Assembly (NCBI GenBank): GCA_009760855.2
Contig: WPIO01000047.1
Coordinates: forward strand, 778,001-842,000
DNA length: 64,000 nucleotides
Direction of reading: 5' to 3'
From: Cristatella mucedo
Lineage: Eukaryota; Bryozoa; Phylactolaemata; Cristatellidae
The notes under the pieces are model-generated. The model searched no databases. It saw nothing but the letters and a program-made list of their open reading frames with translations, and was not told the origin of the DNA. The position numbers and the translations under genes were made by a program. Position 1 is the stretch's first letter; every line of letters starts with the position of its first letter. This document shows, piece after piece, positions 62,974-64,000 of the stretch.

Positions 62974-64000
62974 CAACAAGCATGCTGCAATGACGAATGC
63001 AGTGCATACTGATGCCCTGCCAATACGGCAAGGTCAAGCACATCAAACGTCTCGAAAGTGACTGATTCTAGAGCCTAGCACATAATTAAATGCCGGTCGA
63101 TAGTTTGGCCTTGTGCATCTTTCGCCTGCAGCAGGCTACCAAGTAGCACCAGACGGTGCATCAACTGCCAAGGCGCTGGCACTTACCTCCCGGGTAGAGG
63201 TGAGCCAGCTTTTTTCTTGTATCCGGCGATTGCAGCTGCGTTGTGTGCTTGCCCTGGCGCCTGTGCCGCTCCGGCTTTCCTGAAGATCGATGAATATAGA
63301 AGCGTTTGTGCGTGCGTGTGTACACGCAACGAAAAAATGCTGCTGCAGCAGCAGCTCACAGGCACAAGGCATCACCTTCCACTACGTCAGCAGATCGCAA
63401 AGCAAACACCTGCCAGGCCACCGCAGCCACCTCCCTCCTCTCCAAGTGCCTGTAGCATGCAACACGAGCGTCGGCAAGACTCACTTCTTGTCGCCAGGCT
63501 TTCCTTTGAAGACTCGGTTAATGTCCAGATGGCTGATGCACTGTGAGTCTCTGCCGTCAGCCTTGGCGGCATGGCTCACCGAGGCGACGACGTCACTATT
63601 CTCTGTCTCAGCAGCTCTGGCTTCGTCGAGCTCGAGCCGAGCCGGAGCATACAGACTATACCACTGCTGTAGGCGAAAGAAGCACAGCAGCGCCACAGGC
63701 ATACATCCAGGCAGTAGATATTGACCGGGTGAAATACCCACTCAAAGAATCGTCTCAACTTCCAGACTCCACACATGGCAGCAACAGCATAGAAAGCGAC
63801 TCCTGCACGGAGTATTGCAGCACTGCTTCTCCTGCGTCTTGCAACTTCCTCGTAGAAAGCTAAACAGGCAAGCATACTCTGACTGCATCTTGCCTCCAAA
63901 ATAGTTTCTATATGTAAACTAAAAACATGTAGACTTCACTTTTGGAATATAGTATGGACAGACCTCTGCAGAAATGCCGATGCAGCCCAAGACAGATGTG
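62974..64000. repeat. Segmental duplication, copy 2 (runs off window)
   Basis: Partner of 47032-48044, direct orientation. The last base of the window still matches, so the duplicated block is longer than 1 kb. Confidence 0.95.
63187..63666 (-). CDS. TPGS2: TPGS2 C-terminal exons, duplicate copy (partial)
   Basis: Exon B (63580-63666) and exon C (63485-63540) encode the same residues as in copy 1. Exon D (63187-63274) differs mostly by silent or Thr/Ala and Val/Ile changes. All acceptor and donor dinucleotides are kept and no stop is introduced, so the copy is not obviously dead. Exon A would lie about 150 bp beyond the window. Since transcription is leftward, this copy is upstream of copy 1. 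It may be a second gene, a partial duplicate or an assembly artefact. Confidence 0.75.

Overview
The window looks like nuclear DNA from an invertebrate animal. Its genes are split by spliceosomal introns with GT/AG ends, two are recognisable animal genes, and most of the rest is non-LTR retrotransposon debris, tRNA-derived SINEs, DNA-transposon relics and long microsatellites. I cannot name the species. An L2-type LINE ending in an ATT microsatellite, together with these genes, is common in marine and lophotrochozoan invertebrates, but that placement is only an inference.

Region 0.8-15.5 kb (minus strand): a homologue of ZCCHC8, the scaffold of the nuclear exosome targeting (NEXT) complex. 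I could chain 13 exons whose splice phases all agree and that total 1800 coding bases (599 codons plus stop). They carry an N-terminal coiled coil, a zinc knuckle, the PSP domain and a C-terminal segment like the MTR4-contacting end of the human protein. Introns hold L2 fragments, a Tc1/mariner foldback, and long AG, AT and CA/CG tracts.

Region 15.5-28.5 kb: mostly repeats. It contains L2 and a second LINE lineage, two SINE families, a solo LTR with a 5-bp target duplication, a degenerate satellite block and a Tc1/mariner-type MITE. Region 28.5-32.9 kb: a GC-rich, CpG-rich island on the plus strand with one long uninterrupted frame (760 aa) that I do not recognise. Region 33-47 kb: AG-rich microsatellite, a decayed C2H2 zinc-finger remnant, a near-perfect 34-bp hairpin, repeats, and one unassigned minus-strand frame.

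Region 47.2-48.4 kb (minus): the 3' part of a TPGS2 homologue (subunit of the tubulin polyglutamylase complex). A direct duplicate of this 3' part runs from about 63.0 kb off the right end of the window. Region 48.5-62 kb: microsatellites, unrecognised DNA, and two large L2 copies in the same orientation. The second L2 is broken by a solo LTR and by another LINE.

ZCCHC8 (nuclear RNA decay) and TPGS2 (microtubule modification) have no known joint pathway, so their closeness looks incidental. I found no CRISPR, operon or other multi-gene system. The points most worth a second look are the shortened ZCCHC8 zinc knuckle, the unrecognised GC-rich gene, the patchy TPGS2 duplication, the SINE/LINE shared tail and the 34-bp hairpin.
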